Position numbers and translations under genes: made by a program. A DNA stretch of 64,000 bases from positions 22,761 to 86,760 of the forward strand of contig CAMBRK010000010.1 of assembly GCA_945870185.1 (NCBI GenBank), read 5' to 3'. The first letter of the stretch is position 1. Each line of letters starts with the position of its first letter. This DNA is from Aureispira sp. CCB-QB1 (GTDB taxonomy: Bacteria; Bacteroidota; Bacteroidia; Chitinophagales; Saprospiraceae). Shown piece after piece: positions 9,032-18,194 of this stretch. The notes below the pieces were generated by a model. It saw nothing but the letters and a program-made list of their open reading frames with translations. It did no database searches and was not told where the DNA came from.

Positions 9032-9955
9032 TTTATATATATACATGCTTTATACAGGTATATGGTTCAATACTTAATCCATATGGATAAAGCATTGATC
9101 CATACAAATGGAGTATTAACCCACGTGGATTAATACTATGCTCATGTTGATCAATAGTCTATCTATATAGCTCAATAATGTATCCATATCGGTAAATAAT
9201 ATTTTTATATGGATTTTGTATATCTCCATATTGATTAATACTTAATCCACATCAATGCTGTATCTCATCACATTAATTAAGTATTGATCTATATCGATCA
9301 ATACTCGATCCACATCGATCAATACTTGACCCATATCAGTTAATACTTAATCCATGTCGATTAATACTTAATCCATATCGATTAAGATTCCGATCGTGCT
9401 TCAAAAGCTTAGAGGACTCTTCGATAACTCTTTTGCACCTGTGGTATAAGGTATTTGGCTTTTCATTAACTATAATGACGTGCTCGGAAAGCTTATGTGG
9501 GTGAAGGTTAAGACTTTACGACCTGTCCTAAAGCTTATCGAATAAGGCAAAAATAACTTTCGTCTACTCATAAACGCTTAAGGACCTGAACTAAAGTCTT
9601 CAACAAGATTCGTTAACGCTTAATGACTAGATCATAAGGCTTCGCGACATCTCCTTATCAGTTAAGGAACATTCATAAGCTGTAAAGTAGAGGTCGTTTA
9701 GCATTTATCAAGGTCCATAAAGTGATCAGGACCTTTCATTAAGCTTTCGTCACCACCCATTTAGTATTAATGGTCTTCCATAATGTGATTAGGCAGACGC
9801 CTTTATTGATAAGCAGTCTTGCTTTAGGCTTCATTAGCTTTCCTTAAGACTAGATGAGTTCTCCTTTGGGCTTAATGGACGAACGCTATAGGATTGGAAG
9901 TTGTCTGAACGATAACACCAAGGATAATTTAGGCAAATGTGAGAACTCAAACCCA
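9032..9955. repeat. Unbroken 21-bp-period tandem array, about 43 degenerate units
   Basis: Cutting the sequence every 21 bases from 9032 keeps phase to about 9955 with no insertion or deletion. Units up to about 9388 follow TTAATCCAT, three variable bases, GATTAATAC. From about 9389 to 9955 units drift to TTAAGGACC-type starts and TTAAGCT/ATAAGGC-type ends, but the 21-base step is retained. Neighbouring units form palindromes such as GATTAATACTTAATC and AAGCTT. Stops occur in every frame, so it is not a coding heptad repeat. The period of 21 bp equals two turns of B-DNA. No array-specific gene was recognised. Confidence 0.8.
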
Positions 9956-10444
9956 AATTCATTCTTTTGAAATGAATATTGCAAACTCGTAGACAAGAAA
10001 TTTTAAGTCCGGTTGCATTCATTGAAATGAATTTGGCGAAGACATGAAGACGTTATATTATTTTCTGTATTGACATTAGTAAAATGATGTAAGGCTTTTT
10101 TTAGCGTCAGCTACCTTTTCCCTAAAAGTCTCTACCCATCTAGTAGACAGGCTTTCATTTTAAGAATGACCAATAGGTGGCAATTCCAATGGAGTGAACG
10201 ATTTCACTCAATAAAGAATGAACCACAAACATCAGCTGGTGGAAACCCAATTTGGCTGGGTTAATTTTGATGAAATACCTTAGTCTTGGAGTTGTTAAAA
10301 TCAATATAAATCATCTCAGTCAAAGGCATTTAACCTTACTAAAAGATTTTTTGAAGATTTGAATAGTGCGTTTGATTTCTTTTTGTGCTTTTTGCTTTTT
10401 TTGAATTTCTGGTGTAGCTTGCATTTCATTATGAATTTATTTCG
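9956..10444. other. Non-coding stretch with short palindromes
   Basis: No credible gene. It contains two related hairpins, ATTCATT-N7-AATGAAT (9957-9977) and ATTCATT-GA-AATGAAT (10017-10032), and a run of AT-rich sequence before the queD-like promoter. The region 8836-9031, between the lipoprotein gene and the array, likewise holds nothing recognisable. Confidence 0.5.
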
Positions 10445-10452
10445 TAATTTTG
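10445..10452 (+). promoter_or_regulatory. Bacteroidota -7 box TAATTTTG
   Basis: Matches TAnnTTTG and has a TTG at 10419-10421 (23-base spacer). The ATG of the queD-like gene is 22 bases downstream. Confidence 0.5.
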
Positions 10453-10474
10453 CGCCCAATTTAAATATCTTGCT

Positions 10475-10894
10475 ATGGCAATGGTTTATTTGACTCGAGT
10501 AGAAAAATTTAATGCAGCACATAAGCTTTGGATTAACGCTTGGTCTGAAGAAGAGAATTATGCATTTTTTGGAAAATGTGCTAATAAAAACTGGCATGGA
10601 CACAATTATACATTATATGTTACCGTAAAAGGCCATCCTGATCCCATGATTGGTTTTGTTCACGATGCCAAAAAATTAAGTAAAATCATAAGGGAATATG
10701 TAACTGATAAGTTGGATCATTCTAACCTAAATCTTGATATTGATTTTTTGCCTGAAGGTATGATGCCCACAACAGAAAATATGGCCATACTTATTTGGGA
10801 ACAATTAGAAGCACATATTCACGGTTGCAAACTTCATTGCATTAAATTGCAAGAAACGGATACCATTTATGCTGAATATTTCGGCGAAAAATAA
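10475..10894 (+). CDS. queD: 6-pyruvoyl-tetrahydropterin synthase / 6-carboxytetrahydropterin synthase family
   Basis: 139 aa T-fold enzyme acting on dihydroneopterin triphosphate, the product of GTP cyclohydrolase I. The zinc ligands are H16 (FNAAH16) and H41/H43 (NWHGHNY), with the catalytic-type Cys C35 in [19 protein letters not shown] and PTTENMA segments are also conserved. FolE follows 5 bases downstream, so the two form a pterin operon. Sequence alone does not decide between queuosine precursor synthesis (QueD) and tetrahydropterin cofactor synthesis (PTPS). The tyrosine catabolism genes elsewhere in the window make a pterin-dependent phenylalanine hydroxylase in the genome plausible. 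Confidence 0.85.
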   Translation: MAMVYLTRVEKFNAAHKLWINAWSEEENYAFFGKCANKNWHGHNYTLYVTVKGHPDPMIGFVHDAKKLSKIIREYVTDKLDHSNLNLDIDFLPEGMMPTTENMAILIWEQLEAHIHGCKLHCIKLQETDTIYAEYFGEK

Positions 10895-10899
10895 TCAAA

Positions 10900-11496
10900 A
10901 TGGCATACAAAAAAGTAGATTCATATACAGTAGCAACTACTGAAAAACTTTCTGCATTATATGCAGATATTATTGCATCCGTTGGAGAAGACAGAAATCG
11001 CGAAGGTCTAGCAAAAACACCTGAACGTGCTGCTAAAGCCATTCAGTTTTTGACACAAGGTTACCAACAAAACGCAGAAGAGATACTCAAATCTGCATTA
11101 TTTAAGGAAGATTACAATGAGATGGTGGTGGTTAAGGATATAGAGTTGTATTCCATGTGCGAGCACCATTTATTACCCTTTTTTGGGAAAGCTCACGTAG
11201 CTTATATACCCAATGGCTACGTAGTAGGCTTATCCAAGATACCTAGAGTTATTGATGTTTTTGCTAGAAGGATGCAAGTTCAAGAAAGGTTGACACATGA
11301 GATCCTGCATGCGATAGATAGTACTTTGAAGCCTTTAGGTGTGGCAGTGGTGATAGAGGCTGCACACATGTGTATGATGATGCGTGGTGTCCAAAAACAA
11401 AACTCCATGACCACAACATCTGCATTTACAGGTGATTTCAAGAACATAGAAACTAGGAGTGAGTTTTTAAGCCTTATTGTGTCTAAATCGAGGTGA
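10900..11496 (+). CDS. folE: GTP cyclohydrolase I (first copy)
   Basis: 198 aa. Converts GTP to 7,8-dihydroneopterin triphosphate, the entry to folate, queuosine and pterin synthesis. It contains the zinc site segment [19 protein letters not shown] (C87, H89, H90 region), the [23 protein letters not shown] signature and a downstream Cys in AHMCMMMRG. The length is normal for bacterial FolE. It is 5 bases after the queD-like gene. A second, longer FolE lies at 33741-34457; this copy is dedicated by context to the PTPS/QueD partner. Confidence 0.93.
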   Translation: MAYKKVDSYTVATTEKLSALYADIIASVGEDRNREGLAKTPERAAKAIQFLTQGYQQNAEEILKSALFKEDYNEMVVVKDIELYSMCEHHLLPFFGKAHVAYIPNGYVVGLSKIPRVIDVFARRMQVQERLTHEILHAIDSTLKPLGVAVVIEAAHMCMMMRGVQKQNSMTTTSAFTGDFKNIETRSEFLSLIVSKSR

Positions 11497-11572
11497 TATG
11501 CATTTGAAGTTTCGGATTTAAAGTTTAGCGTTTGATAATTGATAGTGATAATTTAAAAAATATAAATATACA

Positions 11573-12448
11573 ATGACTGCATTTGTTTTTCCTGGACAAG
11601 GAGCACAGTTCGAAGGTATGGGATTAGATCTTTTTGAAAGTAGTGGTGCTGCCCAAGCAGTATTTCAACAAGCAGATGAAATATTGGGATTTGAGCTTTC
11701 TAAAATTATGTTTTATGGCACAGCCGAAGATTTAAAACAAACCAGAGTGACTCAGCCTGCATTATTTGTCCATGCCATTGCCACATTAAGAGCCAAAGCT
11801 ACCACAATTCCTGATGCCGTTGCAGGTCATTCTCTTGGCGAATTTTCAGCATTGGTGGCGAATGGAGCGTTGAGTTTTGAAGATGGGCTCAGATTGGTTT
11901 ATGCTCGGGCCATGGCCATGCAAGCCGCATGTGAAGCAGTACCAGGTACAATGGCTGCCATATTAGGTTTGGATGATGCTGTGGTCGAAGATATTTGTGC
12001 ATCCATAGATGATGTAGTGGTAGCGGCAAATTATAATTGCCCTGGCCAGTTGGTGATATCCGGCTCTATATCGGGCGTCCAGACTGCTATGCAAAGAATG
12101 ACAGAAGCGGGTGCGAAAAGAGCCATACAATTAGAAGTTGGGGGAGCATTTCACAGCCCACTGATGGAGCCAGCAAAAGAATCACTTGCTGCGGCAATAC
12201 TCAATACTACATTTAATATCCCTAACTGCCCAGTTTATCAAAATGTCACCGGTCAGCCTGAGACGGATCCTGAAATGATAAAGGCTAATCTTGTAGCTCA
12301 ACTCACTGGTGCCGTCAAATGGACCCAAACTGTGGAGCATATGTTGAAAAATGGTATCACTACATTTTATGAAACGGGAGGATCAGGTAAAGTTCTGTCA
12401 GGATTGATCAAAAAAGTAGATCGTGCTGCAGACACTCAGACTTTATAA
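11573..12448 (+). CDS. fabD: Malonyl-CoA:ACP transacylase
   Basis: 291 aa. Transfers malonyl from CoA to acyl carrier protein for fatty acid synthesis in the cytoplasm. Conserved features are FPGQGAQ at the N-terminus, the nucleophile elbow GHSLGE (S87), and the catalytic His in GGAFHSPLM (about residue 193). The ATG at 11573 is the only start near the conserved FVFPGQG. Its stop shares one base with the next start (TAATG), indicating translational coupling to yqgE. Confidence 0.95.
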   Translation: MTAFVFPGQGAQFEGMGLDLFESSGAAQAVFQQADEILGFELSKIMFYGTAEDLKQTRVTQPALFVHAIATLRAKATTIPDAVAGHSLGEFSALVANGALSFEDGLRLVYARAMAMQAACEAVPGTMAAILGLDDAVVEDICASIDDVVVAANYNCPGQLVISGSISGVQTAMQRMTEAGAKRAIQLEVGGAFHSPLMEPAKESLAAAILNTTFNIPNCPVYQNVTGQPETDPEMIKANLVAQLTGAVKWTQTVEHMLKNGITTFYETGGSGKVLSGLIKKVDRAADTQTL

Positions 12449-13020
12449 TGGACAATAGTAATATGAATAAATTGAACATCAAAGCAGGTACTATACTTGT
12501 AGCCGAACCTTTTATGTTGGATCCTAATTTTAAGAGATCCGTTGTCTTGATCTGTGAGCATAATGACGTTGGAACTACAGGTTTTATACTTAATAAGCCT
12601 GTTGATATTAAAATTCATGAGCTAGTTCCTGACTTCCCGGAGTCTAAAGCAGCTGTTCATGTCGGTGGCCCTGTTGCAGTAGATAGTTTACACTTTTTGC
12701 ATAATGTTGGGGATATGTTAGACAATAGTCTTGAAGTTTGCCCAGGGGTTTATTGGGGTGGTGATTTCGAAAAGCTGAAATTTCTTATAGATACAGGGGT
12801 TATAAAAGATCAAAACGTAAGATTTTTTATAGGATATAGTGGTTGGAGTGAAGGCCAATTGGAAGAAGAAATGCAAGAGACCTCATGGCTTATAGAAGAA
12901 ATGGATTCTAATTATCTATTTAGAGTGAAACCTTTTGTGTTATGGCAGACAGTACTTCACAATAAAGGGAATACCTATACTGTAATTGCTCAAATGCCAG
13001 ATGCAGTGAGCTTGAATTGA
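12448..13020 (+). CDS. YqgE/AlgH family protein (UPF0301)
   Basis: 190 aa cytoplasmic protein of the YqgE/AlgH family, whose molecular role is unsettled. Typical segments are KAGTILVAEPFMLDPNFKRSVVLICEH, GFILNKPV, VGGPV, and FFIGYSGWSEGQLEEE. The ATG at 12448 overlaps the fabD stop; an ATG at 12463 is an alternative that would remove five residues. Normal length for the family. Confidence 0.9.
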   Translation: MDNSNMNKLNIKAGTILVAEPFMLDPNFKRSVVLICEHNDVGTTGFILNKPVDIKIHELVPDFPESKAAVHVGGPVAVDSLHFLHNVGDMLDNSLEVCPGVYWGGDFEKLKFLIDTGVIKDQNVRFFIGYSGWSEGQLEEEMQETSWLIEEMDSNYLFRVKPFVLWQTVLHNKGNTYTVIAQMPDAVSLN

Positions 13021-13233
13021 TGCAATTTGAAAAGATATTTTACTTCAATTTTATTATGATTTATTACTTTAATATGATGTGAATCCAATTCGTAATCATT
13101 TTAAAAGTCTCCCATTTTTAAGTAAAAAAAGTAGTGGAAAGCTGAAGTTCCAAAAAATGGAATATAATAATGCTGCTTCTAAAATTATGATTTATTTTTG
13201 CTCAAAATATTGTATTTTTCAAGAAGTATATTC

Positions 13234-13600
13234 AAGATTTTTATCATTGAAGACGATCTATGGTACGGTTAGATACTCATACATCATCTGAGCATGAATC
13301 CTGATTTTGAGTTAGAGCTTTTTGCCTCGGGAAAAGAATTTTTAAATACTCTCTACAAAAAAGCCAGATTTGGTTTGTATGGATTTTGGAGTGCCAGACA
13401 TGACCGGAGATAAGCTGCTCCAAGAGATTAAAGCTAGAGATAAAAATTTGCCGGTCATAGTGATCAGCGCATAGGATGAGATTAGTGTTGCTGTGGAGTT
13501 GCTCAAAGCAGGGGTTAGAGATTATATTATCAAAGACGACTACACCTAAGATCAGCTTTGGAAATACCAAATATATCAAGTATGGCTAAAGAGTGGTTAA
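13234..13600 (+). pseudogene. Response-regulator receiver domain remnant
   Basis: Translation in two frames recovers a CheY-like receiver. KIFIIEDDLWYG (acidic pair), then NPDFELELFASGKEFL, then after a frame change near 13360 PDLVCMDFGVPDMTGDKLL (phospho-acceptor Asp), LPVIVISA, and AGVRDYIIKDDYT (conserved Lys). There is a TAG in the first segment, one frameshift at an A-run, a TAG after VISA (a CAG Gln codon would fit) and a TAA near the end. All core residues are still legible, so decay looks recent. Nothing functional should be expected from it. Confidence 0.75.
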
Positions 13601-13682
13601 TATTATTTAAGGAAGAAGATATGGTGAATAAAGTAATTAGTGTTTTATTTCAAACGTAATTTTCAAGTTAATGACGTAAGAT

Positions 13683-13718
13683 AAAAAAAATGGCCGATAA
13701 TTATTATTCTCGACCATT
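13683..13718 (-). terminator. Intrinsic terminator of the 13745 gene
   Basis: On the - strand AATGGTCGA pairs with TCGGCCATT (one G-U pair, 12-base loop) and is followed by eight T. It lies just past the stop at 13745. Confidence 0.75.
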
Positions 13719-13744
13719 TAATATTATTTATTTAAATTCATTTC

Positions 13745-14158
13745 TTATTCATACTCTGCCCAGGTTTTATTGGTTTTAGCATCGTAGTATAAAGTAATAA
13801 TGGATATTTTACTTAAATCAAATCCTATCCAAAAAACATCTTCATCAGATTCGTATCCATCCCAAGTGACATAAATATCCCATTTTGTTGCTACTTCATC
13901 GGTACTAAAAATGATATCAACTTCATCTCCATTTGCAAGCATGTCCTTACCCATGATATCGTCGCCCCATTCACGCTCCGACGTAGGTGCCACAAAGATG
14001 TGAGCTATGGTATATCCAGTCTTATTGACTAGCGTGAAGTTTAGGTCATAACTTAAAGTTGGTTGTGATAATGGAAATGGTTGTGTACTCGCATTTGATA
14101 CCTGTGTGATACAGAAAACAACGCCAATGATGAGTATTAGATTAAGGTACTTTCTCAT
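13745..14158 (-). CDS. Secreted protein of unknown function
   Basis: 137 aa with a clear signal peptide (residues 1-23, cleavage after NAS). The mature part contains a conserved-looking block, FTLVNKTGYTIAHIFVAP, then EWGDDIMGKDMLANGDEVDI, then WDIYVTWDG. This pattern (a Gly-Tyr motif, a WG-D-LG motif and a late W-D) recurs in small periplasmic proteins without an assigned function. It stands alone between two decayed loci and has its own terminator, so it is probably expressed. Confidence 0.75.
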   Translation of the reverse strand: MRKYLNLILIIGVVFCITQVSNASTQPFPLSQPTLSYDLNFTLVNKTGYTIAHIFVAPTSEREWGDDIMGKDMLANGDEVDIIFSTDEVATKWDIYVTWDGYESDEDVFWIGFDLSKISIITLYYDAKTNKTWAEYE

Positions 14159-14445
14159 TATATTTAAATTTTAAAGGGTTATTAAAATACAAATTTACGA
14201 TAGTTTTTGGCACAATGATAAGTATTTTTTAGTTTTTTCTAAGATAAGATAAAAAATCTCATTATGCAATCAATCTTTCATTTGAGAAGTAGTAAAAGAG
14301 TCAATCGTTAAAATTTTCAAACGTTTATTTTTTTTCAAATAATGGAAAATTTCTAATCATTATATTTTAGTTAAAATTATGTATATCAGTAAATTGTGAT
14401 TTTGGCACTTAATTGGTAATTGGTATGAAAATATATCTTTACATA

Positions 14446-14940
14446 ATGTCGTTAAGAAAAAAAAATCAGCATAAGCACCGTCGGAGTTTCTGCTAATTAT
14501 GGTGGCTTCGAAACACTTGCAGAGCACCTTATATAAGATCTTGGTGAAAATTTCGATCTCATAGCGTATTGCTCAGAGAAGAAGTATAAAAATGGAGATC
14601 TAATACCAAGTTATAAGGAAGCAAAATTAAAATACATACCTTTAGACTCAAATGGCATTCGAGGCATTCCATACGATACCTTGTCCATCATCCACTCTTT
14701 ATTTACGCAGATGTACTTTTGGTATTAGGCGTTTGAGGAGCATGGATATTGCCTTTTGTGAGATTCATTGCTAATAAAAAAATCATTATTTCTATCGATG
14801 GAATTGAATGAAAAAGATATAAGTGGAATTTGCTTGCAAAATGGTATCTCTTTTCTTTTTTGTGATAAGTTACTTCTTGCAACTCAATGACCAAATTACA
14901 CATTGGAAAAAGAAAATCAGAGTGATGGAGCAATGTCCTG
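14446..14940 (+). pseudogene. DUF1972-type glycosyltransferase remnant
   Basis: The ATG at 14446 opens MSLRKKISISTVGVSANYGG, the characteristic start of DUF1972 glycosyltransferases (GTVGVPANYGGFETLAE pattern). The frame is broken by TAA after AEHLI, continues through DLGENFDLIAYCSEKKY and GIRGIPYDTLSIIHSLF, shifts near 14700, then continues as YADVLLVLG, GAWILPFVRF and KKIIISIDGIE. Next comes TGA where the family has Trp (GIEWKR pattern), then KRYKWNLLAKW. Beyond about 14940 similarity is lost, so the C-terminal half is deleted. It was probably a capsule or exopolysaccharide gene. Confidence 0.75.
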
Positions 14941-15048
14941 TAAATAAAATAGTTTGATATTTTGAATAGCTCCTTTAAATTTGTTTAGTCGAATATGGAG
15001 TCTTAAAATTGATTTTATAGCAGATGAGTACCAATCTAATCATTTATT

Positions 15049-15681
15049 TTAAGATAAAAACAGTGCAATATAATGGCTGGCGCAACCCAACATCACAAAG
15101 TTGTGCCAGGTAGCATGATGCCAAGCCAATTTGGTTTGGATGTAAAATAAGACTCCGACTGTATAAAACGCACTACCTGCCAATAACAAATTTCTACCAT
15201 AGATGGCATCTGTGCTGTGATTTTTTGGTAGATAGATACTACCATCCAGCCAAGACACAAGTATAATGTCAAGGACACTATTTCATATCTGGTTTTATAG
15301 ATCAGTTTAAAAAGAATACCAAATATGATGATGCCCCAGTGCAACTTTAAAAAGAAGAGACCATATGGAGTAGGGTAGTAAAGGAGTATGAACGCAGTGT
15401 AAGAACTACCTATCAATAAAAAAAATAGAAATATGATCTACAACCCGCCATCTGTTTTTTAGGATGTCCTTATTGGTGATATGATAAACAGTTGAGCTAA
15501 AAAACATCCCGATCGTACCCAAAAGGAAGGGGAGCAAAGCTACTAAGGTTACATCTGAGTTGTTATAAAGTAAAAACGGAATACCCAAAATAGATAAAAA
15601 TAAGCCTATACCATGTGTCCAAACATTAACTTTTTCATCCATGGGAAGAGATGCCATTTGTACCTTTATCCAATTTATCAT
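15049..15681 (-). pseudogene. Hemolysin III (PAQR/TrhA) family gene with two frameshifts
   Basis: Three consecutive - strand frames together give one HlyIII-family membrane protein. The first (15681 to about 15417) gives NVWTHGIGLFLSILGIPFLL, SSTVYHI and VDHISIFF. The second (about 15416 to 15230) gives LIGSSYTAFILLYY and LYLCLGWM. The third (to 15049) gives the C-terminal WHHATWHNFVMLGCASHYIA with the conserved histidines. The first shift falls in a run of eight T; removing one T restores FLLIGSSYT. The second lies near a run of six A. Sequencing error in homopolymers, true decay or phase variation are all possible. Its start overlaps the stop of the upstream TPR gene. Confidence 0.75.
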
Positions 15682-17651
15682 ATCCCTAACTGTTGTCTAT
15701 AAGTAGGATCGATAGCTTGAAATTTCATTTCAATAGCTTTTTGGAGATCTGCTTTAGCTTCATTGATCATATTCAACCCAAAATATGTTCTGGAACGCTC
15801 ATAATAAAAAAGCGCTTGATTGCTTGATTGTAACTGGATGGCTTCTGTATAAGCAGGAATGGCTTCTGCAGGCCTATTAAGCAATCTGAGGGCTCTACCT
15901 TTTTCATACCAAAGATCTCCGTTGGAAGGATTGAGTTTTAAGTAGGACTCTATGTCCTTTAACGCCAAATCCACTTTACCCAAATTATGAAACATGATAG
16001 ATCGATTTAAGTAACCAACAGCGTGATCTGGTTTAAGTTTGAGGCCTTCATTGAGATCTTCTACAGCTTTTTCTATATTGCCAAGCCTTGCATAAGTTGC
16101 CCCCCGATTTACCCTAAATTCTCCATCTTTGGGATCATATTGGATGGCTTTATTGTAATCGTTTAATGCTAGCATTAATGAGTCTCTTCCCTTGGCTAAG
16201 TCAAAGTATAATCGAGCTCTACTGTTATAAGCTTGTGGTTGTAATTCCTTCATGCTGATGGTGGTATTGTAATCCGCAATGGCTTCTTTATACATTTTGT
16301 TGTCCCTATAATAGTTGGCTCTGTTGCCGTAAGGAAGTGTGGTGTTTTTATAGTATTTGAGTACGTGTGTCCATAAAGTGGCACTATTTTCCCAGATTTT
16401 ATTTTGTTGAAAGGTCATGAAAGCAAAAACAGCAAGGTAAACTCCTGCTATACCTATCGCTGTTGAAGATTTGGAAGGATTTTTATATATCCATTGATCA
16501 AAGTAATATCCTGCTATAAAAAATAAGCCCAAATAGGCAATATAAGTAAATCTATCTGCCAAATAACCTTGTCCTGCACCCAATATTTGGAGAAGGAAGA
16601 CGATATTGAAAATAAAGAAAATCAAACCAAAAAATACGGCTTTATACTCCTTCAAATACGATTTGTACAATGCATATATAGTAATGGGCGCAATCAACAT
16701 AGACGGATAAAAATACCAAGGGAAATAATTTGGGTAAGGATACAAAGGTGACATTCTAAATGGAACAACTAGTTTTATAAGGTATATCACAAAACTAAAA
16801 GCTCCTACAAATAACCGTTGGATAAAATTGAAATTGGTAGTATCTTCTAAGGTGTCCAATGAGCCGAAGTCCTTTAGCATATATACACCAAAGGCTCCAA
16901 AACCAAGAGATAAAGCAAAAAATGGTAGTTTTTTTATAAATGAAGGCATAAGTGACTTAAGATTCCAATCTTTATCCATAAAGTAATCCACCGCCATCAT
17001 ACTCAATGGTAAAGAAACCGCTTGTATCTTTGAGAACAACGACAAGATGAAAAATGTAGTCAACCATAGCCATCTGATACTTTTGTTATCTAGCTTGATT
17101 TTAACATATTGAAGCAAAGCGGCTAGATAAAAGACTCCAAAAAGCACATCTTTTCGCTCAGTAACCCAAGCCACTGACTCGACTCGCATGGGATGTATAC
17201 CAAAAAGTAAAGCGGTCAAAAGTGCCCCACGCCATCCTATACCCATTAATAGTACAATCCGATAAGCCAAATAGACACACATAAGGTGTAAAAGTACATT
17301 ATTGAGGTGCCAGTTAAACGCTTTATCAAAGTCAAAATATATTTTTTCTATAGCAAAGGTCCAAATGGTGAGTGGATTATAGTTTCCGATCACTCCCGAG
17401 CTGAATATTTCTTTAGTATTTTGCCAGAAATTTTCTTTGGTGATATTTTGTACCAATGGATTTTCATAAAAATTTCGGTCATCATCCCAATTCACGAACT
17501 TATTGTTTAAAGCCGTGGTGAAACAAATAAAAGTAATAAAAACTGCCAAAGCAGGCGGCAACCAAAGGGTTTTAGTAGTATGCAGCTTTTTAGGAGCTGT
17601 TGTAGCTATCGGTTGAACTGTACCTGATTTCTTGCTTTTATTGGTTGCCAT
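15678..17651 (-). CDS. Membrane glycosyltransferase-like protein with C-terminal TPR repeats (TMTC-like)
   Basis: 657 aa. The N-terminal two thirds carry about ten membrane segments and early acidic motifs (NWDDDRNFYENPLV; HPMRVESVAWVTERKD) as in GT-C/PMT-like enzymes. The C-terminal part (about 430-640) is a run of TPR units (YGNRANYYRDNKMYKEAIADY, VNRGATYARLGNIEKAVEDL, YEKGRALRLLNRPAEAI). This arrangement is common in Bacteroidota and resembles TMTC O-mannosyltransferases; the substrate is unknown. It has its own -7 box and is coupled to the broken hemolysin III gene by a 4-base overlap. Confidence 0.85.
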   Translation of the reverse strand: MATNKSKKSGTVQPIATTAPKKLHTTKTLWLPPALAVFITFICFTTALNNKFVNWDDDRNFYENPLVQNITKENFWQNTKEIFSSGVIGNYNPLTIWTFAIEKIYFDFDKAFNWHLNNVLLHLMCVYLAYRIVLLMGIGWRGALLTALLFGIHPMRVESVAWVTERKDVLFGVFYLAALLQYVKIKLDNKSIRWLWLTTFFILSLFSKIQAVSLPLSMMAVDYFMDKDWNLKSLMPSFIKKLPFFALSLGFGAFGVYMLKDFGSLDTLEDTTNFNFIQRLFVGAFSFVIYLIKLVVPFRMSPLYPYPNYFPWYFYPSMLIAPITIYALYKSYLKEYKAVFFGLIFFIFNIVFLLQILGAGQGYLADRFTYIAYLGLFFIAGYYFDQWIYKNPSKSSTAIGIAGVYLAVFAFMTFQQNKIWENSATLWTHVLKYYKNTTLPYGNRANYYRDNKMYKEAIADYNTTISMKELQPQAYNSRARLYFDLAKGRDSLMLALNDYNKAIQYDPKDGEFRVNRGATYARLGNIEKAVEDLNEGLKLKPDHAVGYLNRSIMFHNLGKVDLALKDIESYLKLNPSNGDLWYEKGRALRLLNRPAEAIPAYTEAIQLQSSNQALFYYERSRTYFGLNMINEAKADLQKAIEMKFQAIDPTYRQQLGI

Positions 17652-17679
17652 AAATTCTGTTATCTAAATAATTTGATGG

Positions 17680-17687
17680 CAAAGATA
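17680..17687 (-). promoter_or_regulatory. Bacteroidota -7 box TATCTTTG for the TPR gene
   Basis: On the - strand TATCTTTG ends 28 bases before the ATG at 17651. No convincing -33 element. Confidence 0.45.
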
Positions 17688-17757
17688 TATTAATATTAGT
17701 TAAATAAGAAACTATATATACATAAAATATTTATATGAATGATTGAAATTTCTGATT

Positions 17758-17952
17758 TTATATGTTTTTCTGAATCACTAGGCTATCTTTCCCCACCTTA
17801 CTATCATCTTGAGTTCTCATTTTCCTAATATCTTTTCTATTTTCCAGTTTGAGGTGTTGGGCATGGTCACAAAACCTATGTCCAGTAAGTTCACAAGGAC
17901 AACTTATGGTGGCAATAAAAAGTAATGTGGTCAATTTTATTAGAAATTTCAT
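17758..17952 (-). CDS. Small possible lipoprotein, unknown
   Basis: 64 aa. A hydrophobic N-terminus (MKFLIKLTTLLFIATISC) with a lipobox-like ATISC is followed by CELTGHRFCDHAQH, which has Cys and His that could bind metal, and a charged tail. No family recognised. It could be a real small secreted protein or a chance ORF; the signal-like start and Cys/His cluster favour a real gene. Confidence 0.4.
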   Translation of the reverse strand: MKFLIKLTTLLFIATISCPCELTGHRFCDHAQHLKLENRKDIRKMRTQDDSKVGKDSLVIQKNI

Positions 17953-18194
17953 TTGGCCAAGACCTTGAGTTCTTCAATTATTGGATCAAACAAAGGTAAA
18001 GGATATCCATATGATTTCCTTTATATTCGGTAATAATTTTTTGCTTCAGCTTCATTTTTGAGTAATTAATATATTTTAGAATTTATCAATATGATCAATT
18101 AAGGACCAGATTGTGGAAGTTAATCACCATATTTTACTAGACTCTTATAAACGAAGCACCCAGATTTTTCGTTTACTTATACAAAGTGAGTGTT

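Noticed and set aside
9032..9955. CRISPR-like array
   Set aside because: Units are contiguous with no spacers, and drift gradually; no cas genes in the window.
9834..10022. 62-residue - strand ORF in the array region
   Set aside because: Falls in the 21-bp repeat; composition follows the repeat.
10316..10603. 95-residue - strand ORF overlapping the queD start
   Set aside because: Lys-rich shadow of the promoter region and of the real + strand gene.
13079..13291. Short + strand ORF after yqgE
   Set aside because: No family features, and its end overlaps the response-regulator remnant in another frame.
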